From: Geoalkalibacter subterraneus
Lineage (GTDB): Bacteria > Desulfobacterota > Desulfuromonadia > Desulfuromonadales > Geoalkalibacteraceae
Assembly (NCBI RefSeq): GCF_000827125.1
Contig: NZ_CP010311.1
Location: forward strand, 372,001-436,000
Length of the DNA stretch: 64,000 nt
Direction: 5' to 3'
Part shown: in pieces, positions 37,204-45,241 of the stretch
Layout: the number at the start of each line of letters is the position of its first letter
Position numbering within the stretch: position 1 is the stretch's first letter
Notes under the pieces: model-generated
What the model was told of the DNA's origin: nothing
The model's input: only the letters and a program-made list of their open reading frames with translations
Database searches by the model: none
Made by a program: the position numbers and the translations under genes

Positions 37204-39516
37204 TTACACCACCTGCTCCATGGCCCACACGCCGCAGGGGCAGATGCCGGCGCACAGGCCGCAACCGATGCAGACATTGTCGTCGGAGACGTATTCAAAG
37301 GTGCCGTCGTCGTTTTCCAGGCGGCGGATGGCTCCTTCCGGGCAGGATTCCAGGCACATGGAGCAGTCGCGGCAAGTCCCGCAGCTAATACAGCGTAGCG
37401 TCTCGTCCTTGGCGTCGGTGACGCAGAAGCGGCCGCGGTTGCGCGGTTTGAACAGCTCTTTCGACAGACAGCTCTGGTTGATCATCTGCGGCTTCTGGAT
37501 GGGCACCGGTTGGCGCCCCGCCAGGTATTCGTCCAGGTAGAGGGCTGCCTCCCGGCCGGTGCCGATGGCGTGGGTCAGCAGGCCGGGCGCGAGGGTGTCG
37601 CCAATCGCAAAAACTCCGGGAGCCCGAACGACCTGGCCGCAGTCATCGACGTCCATCATGCCGCGATCGGTCAGCCATTTGCGCGGAACATAGGAGAGAT
37701 CCGGACGCTCGCCGATGGCAATGATCACCATATCGGCTTCGATCAGCTCACCGTCTTTGGTCCACAGCCCTTCAGGGGTGACTTTTTCGGTGAACACCGG
37801 CCAGCGGATATCGCCGCCGAGCGCTCTGACCTGGTCGATTTCCTTCTGATAGGCGGCCGGACGCTGAATGTCGATGGCGGTCACTTTCCTCGCGCCCATG
37901 GCGTAAGCCCCGAGACAGACATCCATGCCGGCATTGCCGGCACCTATGACGATAACCCGGTCGCCGACTTTCGGCTGCTCGCCGTTATTGATCTGCTTGA
38001 GGAAATCGAGTCCCTTGACCATGCGTTCATGTCCGGGGAAGGGGATGACCACCGGATTGTGAGCCCCCGAGGCGATGACGATGGCGTCGTACTCTTCCCG
38101 GAGCCGGGAGAACATTTCGCTGTCGACGCAGGTGCGGGTCCGGATGTCAATGCCCAGCGTCTTGATCCGTTCGATCTCCCTCTGGAGAGATTTCTCCGGC
38201 AGTCGTTCCGTGGGGATCGCCTGGCGCAGTTTGCCGCCGACTTCTTTATCGGCCTCATAGATTGTGACGTCGTGGCCGAGAAGTTTGGCCTGCCAGGCTG
38301 CTGAAAGACCTCCGGGACCGCCGCCGATGATCGCCACCTTTTTCCCGCTGTCCGGTTTCGGCGCAGGAGAGGCGGCTTCCAGCGAGAGGCGCCCCAGTTC
38401 CTTCATGGCCACCGGTTTGTCGATATAGCGGCGGCTGCAGGCGTCCATGCACAGGTTGGGGCAGACCTCGCCGCAGACGCTGGCGGGAAAGGGCGAATAG
38501 TTGAGGACCAGTTCGAGCGCCTCTCTCACCTTGCCCTGCCGCAGCAGGTTGATGCGATCCTGGGTCGGAATCTGAGAGGGGCAGGACACCTGGCAGGGCG
38601 CGCCGAAGCGCTTGTCCTGCCAGCGCGGGATTTTGAGGCGATCCTCGCCGGTGTTGACCAGGTTGGCGATATGGGCGTAGTCGTCCACCACCACGTCTCC
38701 GAAGATGCCGCCTTCGACCCATTTGTCGTGCCGGAATTCACGGATGGAGATGCGGCTGTGGATATTGCGCTCTTCGTAGCTCTTGGCCACGATTTTTTTC
38801 CACTGGGAAAAATCGAGCAGCGACTCCAGCAGGTGGGGACGACCGATTTTTTCCAGAAAAAGCGGCAGCCCCTGGTCGAGATAGGTGCGATCAGCGTCAT
38901 CGAGATCGAGCAGCCACACTTCGTTGGAAAGCCCTCTCACAGGGCCTCGCACATAGATGGTGCCCCCCACCATGCCGACGCAGCTGCGGTCGCCCAAAAC
39001 CGAATCGTATCCCTCGCAGTCGATGCCGCAGATAACGCCGATGCCGCCGCCCATGAATTCGAACGAGAAGGAGCCGGTGTTCTTCAGCACCCACAGCTCC
39101 GGCGGTTCATAGGCCGGGTCGTGCTTCATCAGCGAGCCGGAACGCGCTCCGACCCGCCCTGCAACCCGGATTACGCCGCTGGCGGCACAATGCGCGGTGG
39201 TGTCGCCGCCGTCGCCAAGGATGGTCAGGTTGGCGCCGGCATTGAGCCACCCGGCATCGGCAGGCGCTGAGCCATCGACAACGATCTCGGTCCCTTCCAA
39301 GCCGAAGGATCCAACCCGCTGACCGGGATTTTTGACCCGGAAGCTCAGCGGCGACCCGTCGCCGGTCCACAGGGGGCCCCCGATGTTGTGATGTCCGGAT
39401 GAGAGTACCTCGAATTCCGTCTCCCCTTGCTCGAGGGCGGCATAAATTTTCTGCAGCAGCAGTTGGGTTGAAATACGCTGCTTCTTCTCATCAAAACCGA
39501 CTATTTGAGCTGCCAT
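37204..39516 (-). CDS. Glutamate synthase GXGXG domain fused to GltD-like oxidoreductase and ferredoxins
   Basis: A 770-residue three-part fusion. Residues ~1-250 are the GXGXG beta-helix domain of the large GOGAT subunit (GANLTILGDGGDTTAH, GGGIGVICGID, GGTIYVRG). Residues ~300-690 are the NAD(P)H/FAD small-subunit type: a Cys-rich head (CQVSCPSQIP, CGEVCPNLCMDAC), FAD site VAIIGGGPGGLSAAWQA, NAD site VIVIGAGNAGMDV, and GVFAIGDTL. The last ~80 residues hold two 4Fe-4S motifs (CISCGTCRDCSMC and CIGCGLCAGIC). It would supply electrons for 2-oxoglutarate + glutamine to two glutamates. Third gene of the split glutamate synthase operon; GAGGAG precedes ATG. Confidence 0.93.
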   Translation of the reverse strand: MAAQIVGFDEKKQRISTQLLLQKIYAALEQGETEFEVLSSGHHNIGGPLWTGDGSPLSFRVKNPGQRVGSFGLEGTEIVVDGSAPADAGWLNAGANLTILGDGGDTTAHCAASGVIRVAGRVGARSGSLMKHDPAYEPPELWVLKNTGSFSFEFMGGGIGVICGIDCEGYDSVLGDRSCVGMVGGTIYVRGPVRGLSNEVWLLDLDDADRTYLDQGLPLFLEKIGRPHLLESLLDFSQWKKIVAKSYEERNIHSRISIREFRHDKWVEGGIFGDVVVDDYAHIANLVNTGEDRLKIPRWQDKRFGAPCQVSCPSQIPTQDRINLLRQGKVREALELVLNYSPFPASVCGEVCPNLCMDACSRRYIDKPVAMKELGRLSLEAASPAPKPDSGKKVAIIGGGPGGLSAAWQAKLLGHDVTIYEADKEVGGKLRQAIPTERLPEKSLQREIERIKTLGIDIRTRTCVDSEMFSRLREEYDAIVIASGAHNPVVIPFPGHERMVKGLDFLKQINNGEQPKVGDRVIVIGAGNAGMDVCLGAYAMGARKVTAIDIQRPAAYQKEIDQVRALGGDIRWPVFTEKVTPEGLWTKDGELIEADMVIIAIGERPDLSYVPRKWLTDRGMMDVDDCGQVVRAPGVFAIGDTLAPGLLTHAIGTGREAALYLDEYLAGRQPVPIQKPQMINQSCLSKELFKPRNRGRFCVTDAKDETLRCISCGTCRDCSMCLESCPEGAIRRLENDDGTFEYVSDDNVCIGCGLCAGICPCGVWAMEQVV

Positions 39517-39535
39517 TTTCTACTCCTCATGAGAC

Positions 39536-41179
39536 CTAGCACACATACTGAATCTGCAACCGGTCGGCGACCGCCTTATCGGTGGCTACCAGGGCGTCGG
39601 AGCGGCCAACGGGCAGGGCGCTGTTGCCGATCGGCGCCATCAGTTTCTTGAATTCCTGATCCATGGCCAGGAAGTAGTTGACGATGTTCTGCGCCACTTT
39701 TTCCGGGTCGAGCCGGTGCGCCAGCGCCGATTCCTGGGTGGTGATTCCTACCGGGCACAGGCCGGTATTGCAGGCATTGCAGCGACCCATGTCGTTGCCG
39801 ACGCAGCCGGCCATCTGCAGGATCAGCTTGCCGGTAAAGACGCCGTTGGCGCCCAGGCACATCATCTTGAAGGCATCGGCCGCGAGATCGCCGGTCTTGC
39901 CGAGGCCGCCCGCTGCCCACAGGGGGATCTGCCCCTGGCGTCCCTGGGTTACGGCAGCCAGGTAGCAGTCGCGCAGCTTGCTGACGATGGGATGGCCGGT
40001 GTGGTCGAGGGACACCTCATGGGCCGCTCCCGTGCCCCCGTCGATGCCGTCGAGAAAGAATCCGCCGACAATGTTGTAAGGGTCGCGCACCAGGTTGTTG
40101 AAGACCGAAACACTGGTGGCGGAAGCGGCGACCTTGATCGCGACCGGCACGCGGAATTTAAAGGCGGCATTGAAGGAGAGAAACATCTTCTGCACGCTCT
40201 CCTCTATAGAGTAGAGGCCCTGGTGATTGGGGGGACTGAGCAGGTCGGCTTTGGGAACACCGCGGATAGACTGGATATGCCCGGCCACCTTCTGTGCCTG
40301 TAGCAGTCCGCCGTCGCCGGGCTTGGCGCCCTGACCGATCTTGATCAGCACTCCGGCCGGGTCCTCGACCATGCTCGGCATAGTCTTGACGATGCGGTTC
40401 CAGCCGAAGTGGCCCGAAGCGATCTGCAGGATCATGTATTTGAGGTAGCGGCTCTTGAGCAGCCGCTCCGGCACGCCCCCTTCTCCAGAGCACATGCGCA
40501 CCGGCAGGCCGCACTCCTCGTTGAGGTAGGCGGTCGCCATGGCGGCCCCTTCCCACATACGCCATGAAAGCGCCCCGATGGACATGTCGCCGATGATCAC
40601 CGGGTAGATCCAGTTGACCGGCGGCGATTGCCCGGAGGGAGCAAGTCTGCCGTCCTCGGTGACGCGAAAAGCGAGCTGTTCCGGCGGCAGGATGCGGCCG
40701 AAGGGTGCCAGCAGGTCGAAGGTGTGGCGCTGGGCATCGAGGCTCGGGTCGGTCATCTGAGAGATGCGCCCCACCCGGATGCGGTCGAGGGTGCGCACGC
40801 TCCCCTCGAGATTTTTGCGGCCGCCGCGCTTGATGGAATCTCCCCCCAGGCAGCGGGTGATCACCGGGTGGCGCGTATCGGGGTTGCGCACCGGCCCGAT
40901 GGCGTCGTTGGGGCAGACTTTTTCGCAGATGCCGCAACCGCGGCAGTAATTGCGGATGGATTTGGCCTGGCGGATGACGGGCACCGCCGAGAAGCGTGCC
41001 TTCGGTTCGGGAAATTCGCTTTCGGACCAGATCATACGGCGTCTCTCGACCTTCGGCTCGATGGCGCGAAAGGAACAGGCCGCCACGCAGGAGCCGCACA
41101 GGGTGCAACGGCTGGCGTCATATTCGACCTTCCACGGCAGATCGTTGGGGGTGACGTCGTTGACTTTCATTGCTTCCAT
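39536..41179 (-). CDS. gltB: Glutamate synthase FMN/3Fe-4S catalytic subunit (archaeal-type GltB domain 2)
   Basis: A 547-residue protein holding the 2-iminoglutarate-reducing site. Two N-terminal 4Fe-4S motifs (CTLCGSCVAAC and CRGCGICEKVC) precede the FMN TIM barrel: GALSWRMWEGAA, SGHFGWNRIVK, KIGQGAKPGDGG near residue 285, and DGIDGGTGAA near residue 380. The 3Fe-4S cysteine cluster GNDMGRCNACNTGLCPVGI is near residue 470. It overlaps the amidotransferase gene by 13 bases and precedes the GXGXG-GltD fusion by 19, so all three are one operon. Confidence 0.94.
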   Translation of the reverse strand: MEAMKVNDVTPNDLPWKVEYDASRCTLCGSCVAACSFRAIEPKVERRRMIWSESEFPEPKARFSAVPVIRQAKSIRNYCRGCGICEKVCPNDAIGPVRNPDTRHPVITRCLGGDSIKRGGRKNLEGSVRTLDRIRVGRISQMTDPSLDAQRHTFDLLAPFGRILPPEQLAFRVTEDGRLAPSGQSPPVNWIYPVIIGDMSIGALSWRMWEGAAMATAYLNEECGLPVRMCSGEGGVPERLLKSRYLKYMILQIASGHFGWNRIVKTMPSMVEDPAGVLIKIGQGAKPGDGGLLQAQKVAGHIQSIRGVPKADLLSPPNHQGLYSIEESVQKMFLSFNAAFKFRVPVAIKVAASATSVSVFNNLVRDPYNIVGGFFLDGIDGGTGAAHEVSLDHTGHPIVSKLRDCYLAAVTQGRQGQIPLWAAGGLGKTGDLAADAFKMMCLGANGVFTGKLILQMAGCVGNDMGRCNACNTGLCPVGITTQESALAHRLDPEKVAQNIVNYFLAMDQEFKKLMAPIGNSALPVGRSDALVATDKAVADRLQIQYVC

Positions 41180-42273
41180 CGTTGAACCTCCAACTCGTTA
41201 TCGATCACCACGATTTCGCGCTCATGGGGATAGATGTCTGTCTCCCAATTACGGTCGGGCAGAACTTCGTTGATTCCGCACACTTCTGAAGAGATGATCA
41301 CTTTATCTTCGGAGCGGCCGACGACCACCGGGCGCAGCTTCTTGGCGTCGCAGCAGGTGAACAGGATGTTGTCCGGCAGCACGCCGATGATCGTGTTGGG
41401 ACCGTTGATTTCCAGGTGCGCCAGGGACTGGCGAATCGCGAAGAGCTGGTCGCGGTCCTCCCGGCGAGTTGCTTCTTCAAAGGGTAGGGGGGTGACCACG
41501 TGCTTGAAGTAAGGCAGCGGCCAGCCTAATTCGCGATGCACATAGTGCAGGGTATAGAGAAAGCACTGGCTGTCTGATTCGAAACCGGTGTAGCCGCGAT
41601 GCAGGCTGCGCTGGAACTCCTTGTTCTTCTGGTAGAAAGTATTTTCGCCATTGGCCAGGGCCGTGTATCCCTGCAGAAAGAACGGGTGAGCGGCGTAGCG
41701 CACGATGTCGTAGTTGGTGTTCTGACGGCACTGGGCGGTGATCACCTTGGCGGTGAACTGATCGTCGGGCTCCCATAAATTGAAGTAGGTCCCGATGTCT
41801 TTCGGGTTGCCGATCTCCTTGAGAGTCACGACATCTGGCCAGAAGGAGTAGACAAAACCCTGGTCGTCCTCCTCCAGCGCAAAGCGCAGCTTCAGGCGCA
41901 TATCGAGCAGCAGTTCCTCTTTCTCTTTCTGGCTGGCTTTTCGGTAATGGCGCGGATAGTTGAAGGTCTCGAACACGTAGTTGGGCATAGCAATGATGTC
42001 GAGGCCCGGTTCGTTGTTGGTCTCAGGCACCCATTGCAGGACACGGCTGAAGCCGGCTTCGTGCAGAATGTCTTCGGCGCGCTTGAGTCCCTCATCGGTG
42101 CAGGCCAGCGAGAGGGTCGGAAGATTCTTGTAGTTCTTGAAGATCCCGCCCAGGTCGTGCATGACCATAGCAAAGCCGGAATTGTCATGCCCTTTCTGCT
42201 GCGACTGCATCAGTAGCAAGGCCTGACTTGGATGCAGGTAATCTACACTTTTAATGGCACCAATACGGCACAT
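41167..42273 (-). CDS. Glutamate synthase class II glutamine amidotransferase subunit
   Basis: A 368-residue Ntn-type amidotransferase that frees ammonia from glutamine for the FMN subunit. The start is fixed by chemistry: ATG 42273 gives Met-Cys (MCRIGAIKS), leaving the catalytic Cys at the N-terminus after Met removal, and GGGAGG lies before it. A longer in-frame start 12 codons upstream would bury the cysteine. SQQKGHDNSGFAMVM corresponds to the family's substrate-binding region. First gene of the operon, behind a sigma-54 promoter about 90 bases upstream. Confidence 0.92.
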   Translation of the reverse strand: MCRIGAIKSVDYLHPSQALLLMQSQQKGHDNSGFAMVMHDLGGIFKNYKNLPTLSLACTDEGLKRAEDILHEAGFSRVLQWVPETNNEPGLDIIAMPNYVFETFNYPRHYRKASQKEKEELLLDMRLKLRFALEEDDQGFVYSFWPDVVTLKEIGNPKDIGTYFNLWEPDDQFTAKVITAQCRQNTNYDIVRYAAHPFFLQGYTALANGENTFYQKNKEFQRSLHRGYTGFESDSQCFLYTLHYVHRELGWPLPYFKHVVTPLPFEEATRREDRDQLFAIRQSLAHLEINGPNTIIGVLPDNILFTCCDAKKLRPVVVGRSEDKVIISSEVCGINEVLPDRNWETDIYPHEREIVVIDNELEVQRWKQ

Positions 42274-42372
42274 GTCTACTGTCCTCCCAGGATTTGGTTT
42301 CTGCCACACCGGTGGCGGTCAGGCGTTAAGGGGTAAACAATGGTACACAATTAAACGTAATTTTTATCTAAG

Positions 42373-42388
42373 AGCAAGTAATGTGCCT
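42373..42388 (-). promoter_or_regulatory. Sigma-54 promoter of the glutamate synthase operon
   Basis: Minus strand AGGCACATTACTTGCT, with GG and GC 10 bases apart, matches GGCAC-N5-TTGCT exactly and the longer consensus with two mismatches. Transcription would start near 42362, about 90 bases before the first gene. Sigma-54 control of ammonia assimilation fits known nitrogen regulation. The surrounding 42300-42500 is AT-rich. Confidence 0.75.
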
Positions 42389-42653
42389 CTGTTGGTATTT
42401 GGTGCTTTCTTTTTTTGTTTTTTGTTGTGATATCAAAATTTTAATTCACAAATAGAGGGTTTTTTACGTTGTTTTTCTCAGGGTTCTGGCATGGTTTTGT
42501 GTTTTTCAGAACAAGAGCTTTTCGTATACGTGCTCTGCGTGAGTATTTATGTGCTCAAAAAAATCGGGGCGAGAGGGCTGGCGGGGAGAAAGGTAGAGCA
42601 GGGACTGTGCCGTACAGGGAGATGGGGAGATAGGGGTTTTCTGACTGTGTATG

Positions 42654-42692
42654 CCGGGCACCGCTGCCGCTATTTTTGGCAGCGGTGCCCGG
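42654..42692. repeat. Strong 15-bp hairpin between the glutamate synthase promoter and tRNA-Trp
   Basis: CCGGGCACCGCTGCC (42654-42668) pairs perfectly with GGCAGCGGTGCCCGG (42678-42692) around a T-rich 9-base loop. There is no adjacent T tract on either strand, so it is not a standard terminator. The rest of the gap from 42389 to 42707 shows no gene that I can support. Confidence 0.7.
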
Positions 42693-42707
42693 GGATTGGG
42701 CAGGGCA

Positions 42708-42736
42708 ATAAAAAACCCCGATCCGGGGATCGGGGT
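42708..42736 (-). terminator. Rho-independent terminator after tRNA-Trp
   Basis: On the minus strand, CCCCGATC and GATCGGGG form an 8-bp stem with a CCCG loop, followed by TTTTTTATT. It begins just after the tRNA 3' end. Confidence 0.9.
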
Positions 42737-42741
42737 AAAGG

Positions 42742-42817
42742 TGGCAGGCCAGGAGGGACTCGAACCCCCAACAGCCGGTTTTGGAGACCGGTGCTCTACC
42801 AATTGAACTACTGGCCT
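42742..42817 (-). tRNA. trnW: tRNA-Trp (anticodon CCA)
   Basis: A 76-base cloverleaf with encoded 3' CCA. The acceptor stem AGGCCAG/CTGGCCT is perfect. The anticodon stem CCGGT/ACCGG encloses the loop CTCCAAA, giving anticodon CCA. The T arm has GGTTCGAGTCC and the D arm AGTTCAATTGGTAGAGC. It stands alone with its own terminator, and no secE/nusG genes follow it here. Confidence 0.97.
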
Positions 42818-42837
42818 GTATTTACATTTTGTTGTAA

Positions 42838-43902
42838 TTAGATCAACTCAATCCAACCATGAGGATCGTTGCGCTGCCCGTACTGGATGCCCGTCAGGGT
42901 TTCATAGAGTTTGAGCGTCAGTTCGCCGACCTGGTTGTCTCCAACCGAAACCGTCTCGTCTCGATAGGTAAACTGCCCCACCGGCGATACCACCGCAGCG
43001 GTACCCGTGCCGAAGGCCTCCTTGAGGCGACCGGTGCGGGCCCCCTCCAGGATCTCCTCGACGCTCAGGGCGCGTTCCTCCACCTCGATTCCCATGTCCT
43101 TGATCAAGGTGAGGATCGCGCGCCGCGTGATTCCGTCGAGAATGGTGCCGTGCAGCGGCGAGGTAATTACCTTGCCGTCGAGGTAGAAGCAGATGTTCAT
43201 GCTGCCGACTTCCTCGACATATTTGCGTTCCACCGCATCAAGCCACAGGACCTGATCGAATCCCTTGGCGGCGGCCTCCATGGAGGCGCGCAGGCTGGCC
43301 GCATAGTTGCCCCCGGTTTTGGCTTCACCCGTGCCGCCGGGTGCGGAGCGCACGAATTGGTCGCTGATCCAGATTTTTACCGGGCTGAAGCCGCCTTTAT
43401 AATAGGCGCCCACCGGGGACAGGATCACATAGCACAGGTAGGTATCCGACGGTTTAACCCCCAGGTAGGGATCCGTGGCGATCATGGTCGGGCGGATATA
43501 GAGGCTGGTGCCCTCATTGTGAGGAACCCAGTCAGCTTCAAGTCGTACCAGCTCTTTGATGGCACTGAGGAAGAACTCTTCATCGACCTCGGGCATGCAC
43601 ATGCGGGTCGCGCTGCAATTGAACCGTTTGATGTTGTCGGCCGGGCGGAACAGGGCGATCTTCCCGTCAGGATGGCGGTAGGCCTTGAGCCCCTCGAAGA
43701 TCTCCTGGGCGTAATGCAGAACGGCAGAAGCCGGATCGAGGGAGAAAGGGCCGTACGGCTCAATGCGGGCCGAATGCCAGCCTTTGCCCGCCTGGTATTC
43801 CATCACGAACATGCGATCGGTAAAGATCTGGCCGAAGTTGAGCTTGCCTTCGTCCTGGGGTTTGGTCTTGGGGTGAGACAGGGGGAGAGTCTTCAGTTCC
43901 AT
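42838..43902 (-). CDS. ilvE: Branched-chain amino acid aminotransferase
   Basis: PLP class IV (fold type IV) aminotransferase for Leu/Ile/Val synthesis and breakdown, 354 residues. Landmarks: LHYAQEIFEGLKAYR and the substrate loop GTSLYIRPTMIATD. TGGNYAASLRA near residue 197 follows, then the catalytic lysine region DAVERKYVEEVGSMN near residue 220 and SPLHGTILDGITR. ATG 43902 has GGAGG about 10 bases upstream; a further 22 in-frame codons upstream are unconserved. tRNA-Trp lies downstream on the same strand. Confidence 0.95.
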   Translation of the reverse strand: MELKTLPLSHPKTKPQDEGKLNFGQIFTDRMFVMEYQAGKGWHSARIEPYGPFSLDPASAVLHYAQEIFEGLKAYRHPDGKIALFRPADNIKRFNCSATRMCMPEVDEEFFLSAIKELVRLEADWVPHNEGTSLYIRPTMIATDPYLGVKPSDTYLCYVILSPVGAYYKGGFSPVKIWISDQFVRSAPGGTGEAKTGGNYAASLRASMEAAAKGFDQVLWLDAVERKYVEEVGSMNICFYLDGKVITSPLHGTILDGITRRAILTLIKDMGIEVEERALSVEEILEGARTGRLKEAFGTGTAAVVSPVGQFTYRDETVSVGDNQVGELTLKLYETLTGIQYGQRNDPHGWIELI

Positions 43903-44069
43903 TTTCAGCGCTTCCTCCGGCGGTATGGATCGGGCGGTTAAATGAATCGGGAATCGGCAATTTAGCACAGTCCCGGGTTGCCATCAAGAAATTAGGAGAT
44001 GGAAAGAGCTGAAGATATAACGATGGCGCGAAGCGGGATTCAAGGAATGGAAATCGCCCGAGTGGTGAA

Positions 44070-44243
44070 TTATTTCGGAGGGCGGGAAGTATCCTTTCCG
44101 GCAGGTGGATTGTAGAGCAGATCCTGCATGTTGTTTTTCATCTCCTCTTCGCGGAACCGTTTGAGCATCTGGTGGTATTCGGCCTGGTCCGCCAGGTCGT
44201 TGGTGCGGTAGCCTATTTTCTGAAGTTTCCAGAGGTCTTCCAT
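44070..44243 (-). CDS. 57-residue hypothetical protein
   Basis: Short gene with a good AGGAGA about 8 bases before ATG 44243. The product is a charged helical protein: MEDLWKLQKIGYRTNDLADQ, AEYHQMLKRFREEEMKNNMQ, then a Pro-rich tail ending RPPK. It resembles small uncharacterised helical proteins; I recognise no family. It lies upstream of ilvE on the same strand with a 167-base gap. Confidence 0.6.
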   Translation of the reverse strand: MEDLWKLQKIGYRTNDLADQAEYHQMLKRFREEEMKNNMQDLLYNPPAGKDTSRPPK

Positions 44244-44447
44244 GTCTGTTTTCTCCTGGTAAGAGATAAGCCGAAGCAGGTTGAACAGATGGTTGTTGAT
44301 GAGAAAGTGGGCTTCGGATATCGTGAGGGTATCAGATCTGCATTGTTATGCAAGGGAAAATTTACTACTTATGTTATTCCGGGAAGAGTGAAAAATGGAG
44401 CCACTGGGGGTGCGGCCTGCGAAACTATCGGTTGGAGAAGATTTGTC

Positions 44448-44741
44448 ATGCAGTATAAAGAACTGGAGCAGGCCCTGGACGTATTCGCCCTGACCGATCG
44501 CACCACGTTGCAGGAGATCAAGAAACGCCACAAAAATCTGGTGCGGCGGCATCATCCCGATGCGGGGGATCAGCCCGATGCAGAAAAAATGAAAATGATC
44601 AATGCCGCTTACCGGGTTCTGATGCAATACTGCGAAAAATATCGTTTTTCTTTTTCCCGCGAAGAATTCTACCGCCAGAATCCGGAAGCGCGCCTGCGGG
44701 ATCAGTTCGGGGATGATTTTATGTGGGGCAAAGAAAAGTAA
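44448..44741 (+). CDS. DnaJ (J-domain) protein, short
   Basis: A 97-residue protein that is essentially a single J domain: DVFALTDRTTLQEIKKRHKN, the HPD motif in VRRHHPDAGDQ that activates DnaK ATPase, and INAAYRVLMQYC. A short C-terminal tail follows (QFGDDFMWGKEK). There is no G/F-rich or zinc-finger region, so it is a type III J-protein with an unknown client. ATG 44448 has GGAGA upstream; a much longer in-frame extension has no J-domain homology. Confidence 0.88.
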   Translation: MQYKELEQALDVFALTDRTTLQEIKKRHKNLVRRHHPDAGDQPDAEKMKMINAAYRVLMQYCEKYRFSFSREEFYRQNPEARLRDQFGDDFMWGKEK

Positions 44742-44829
44742 CCCCGGGAGGAGACACTCCGCCCTACCTGGTGTTCGACCCCCTCGGCCAGGCTCAGGCT
44801 CTTACCCGCGACCATGCCCGGGGCGTGGT

Positions 44830-45241
44830 CAGGGCCGCGGCTTCAATCTCAATATGCCTCTGCCGGAGCAGTTGGAGGCGGGGCAATATCAAGAAGCGCT
44901 CGACAAGGCGCTGCGCCGTATCGAGCGTTTCAACTCTGCGCATCTGGTGGTGTGTCTCGGCCTCGATACCGCCAGGGGGATCCGACGGGCACCTGGAATC
45001 TGACAGCGCGCGACTTTGAATTGAACGGACGCGCAATCGGGTCTCTGGGATATCCCACGCTGGTTGTTCAGGAGGGGGGGGCTACCGCAATCGTTCCATC
45101 GGTGTCAACGCCCGGCACTTTTTCAGCGGGTTGCGAAGTGGAGGCCTTGGCGGCAGCCCGGCTTCCTATTGCCCCGCGAGGTCGGATTCAGGATCGGCCC
45201 CCGCCTTGCCCGTCCGCCAGAAAAGGGGAGATGCCAGGTAG
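44830..45241 (+). pseudogene. Decayed histone deacetylase / acetylpolyamine amidohydrolase gene (C-terminal part)
   Basis: Three consecutive frames together read like the C-terminus of the HDAC family. Frame 1: GRGFNLNMPLPEQ ... HLVVCLGLDTAR. Frame 2: GDPTGTWNLTARDFEL ... GYPTLVVQEGG. Frame 3: YRNRSIGVNARHFFSGL. The two frame changes fall in G runs: a 5-G run near 44975 that needs one more G, and an 8-G run at 45074-45081 that needs two fewer. The N-terminal two-thirds, with the catalytic histidines, is absent. Its end overlaps the convergent phosphatidyltransferase gene. Confidence 0.7.
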
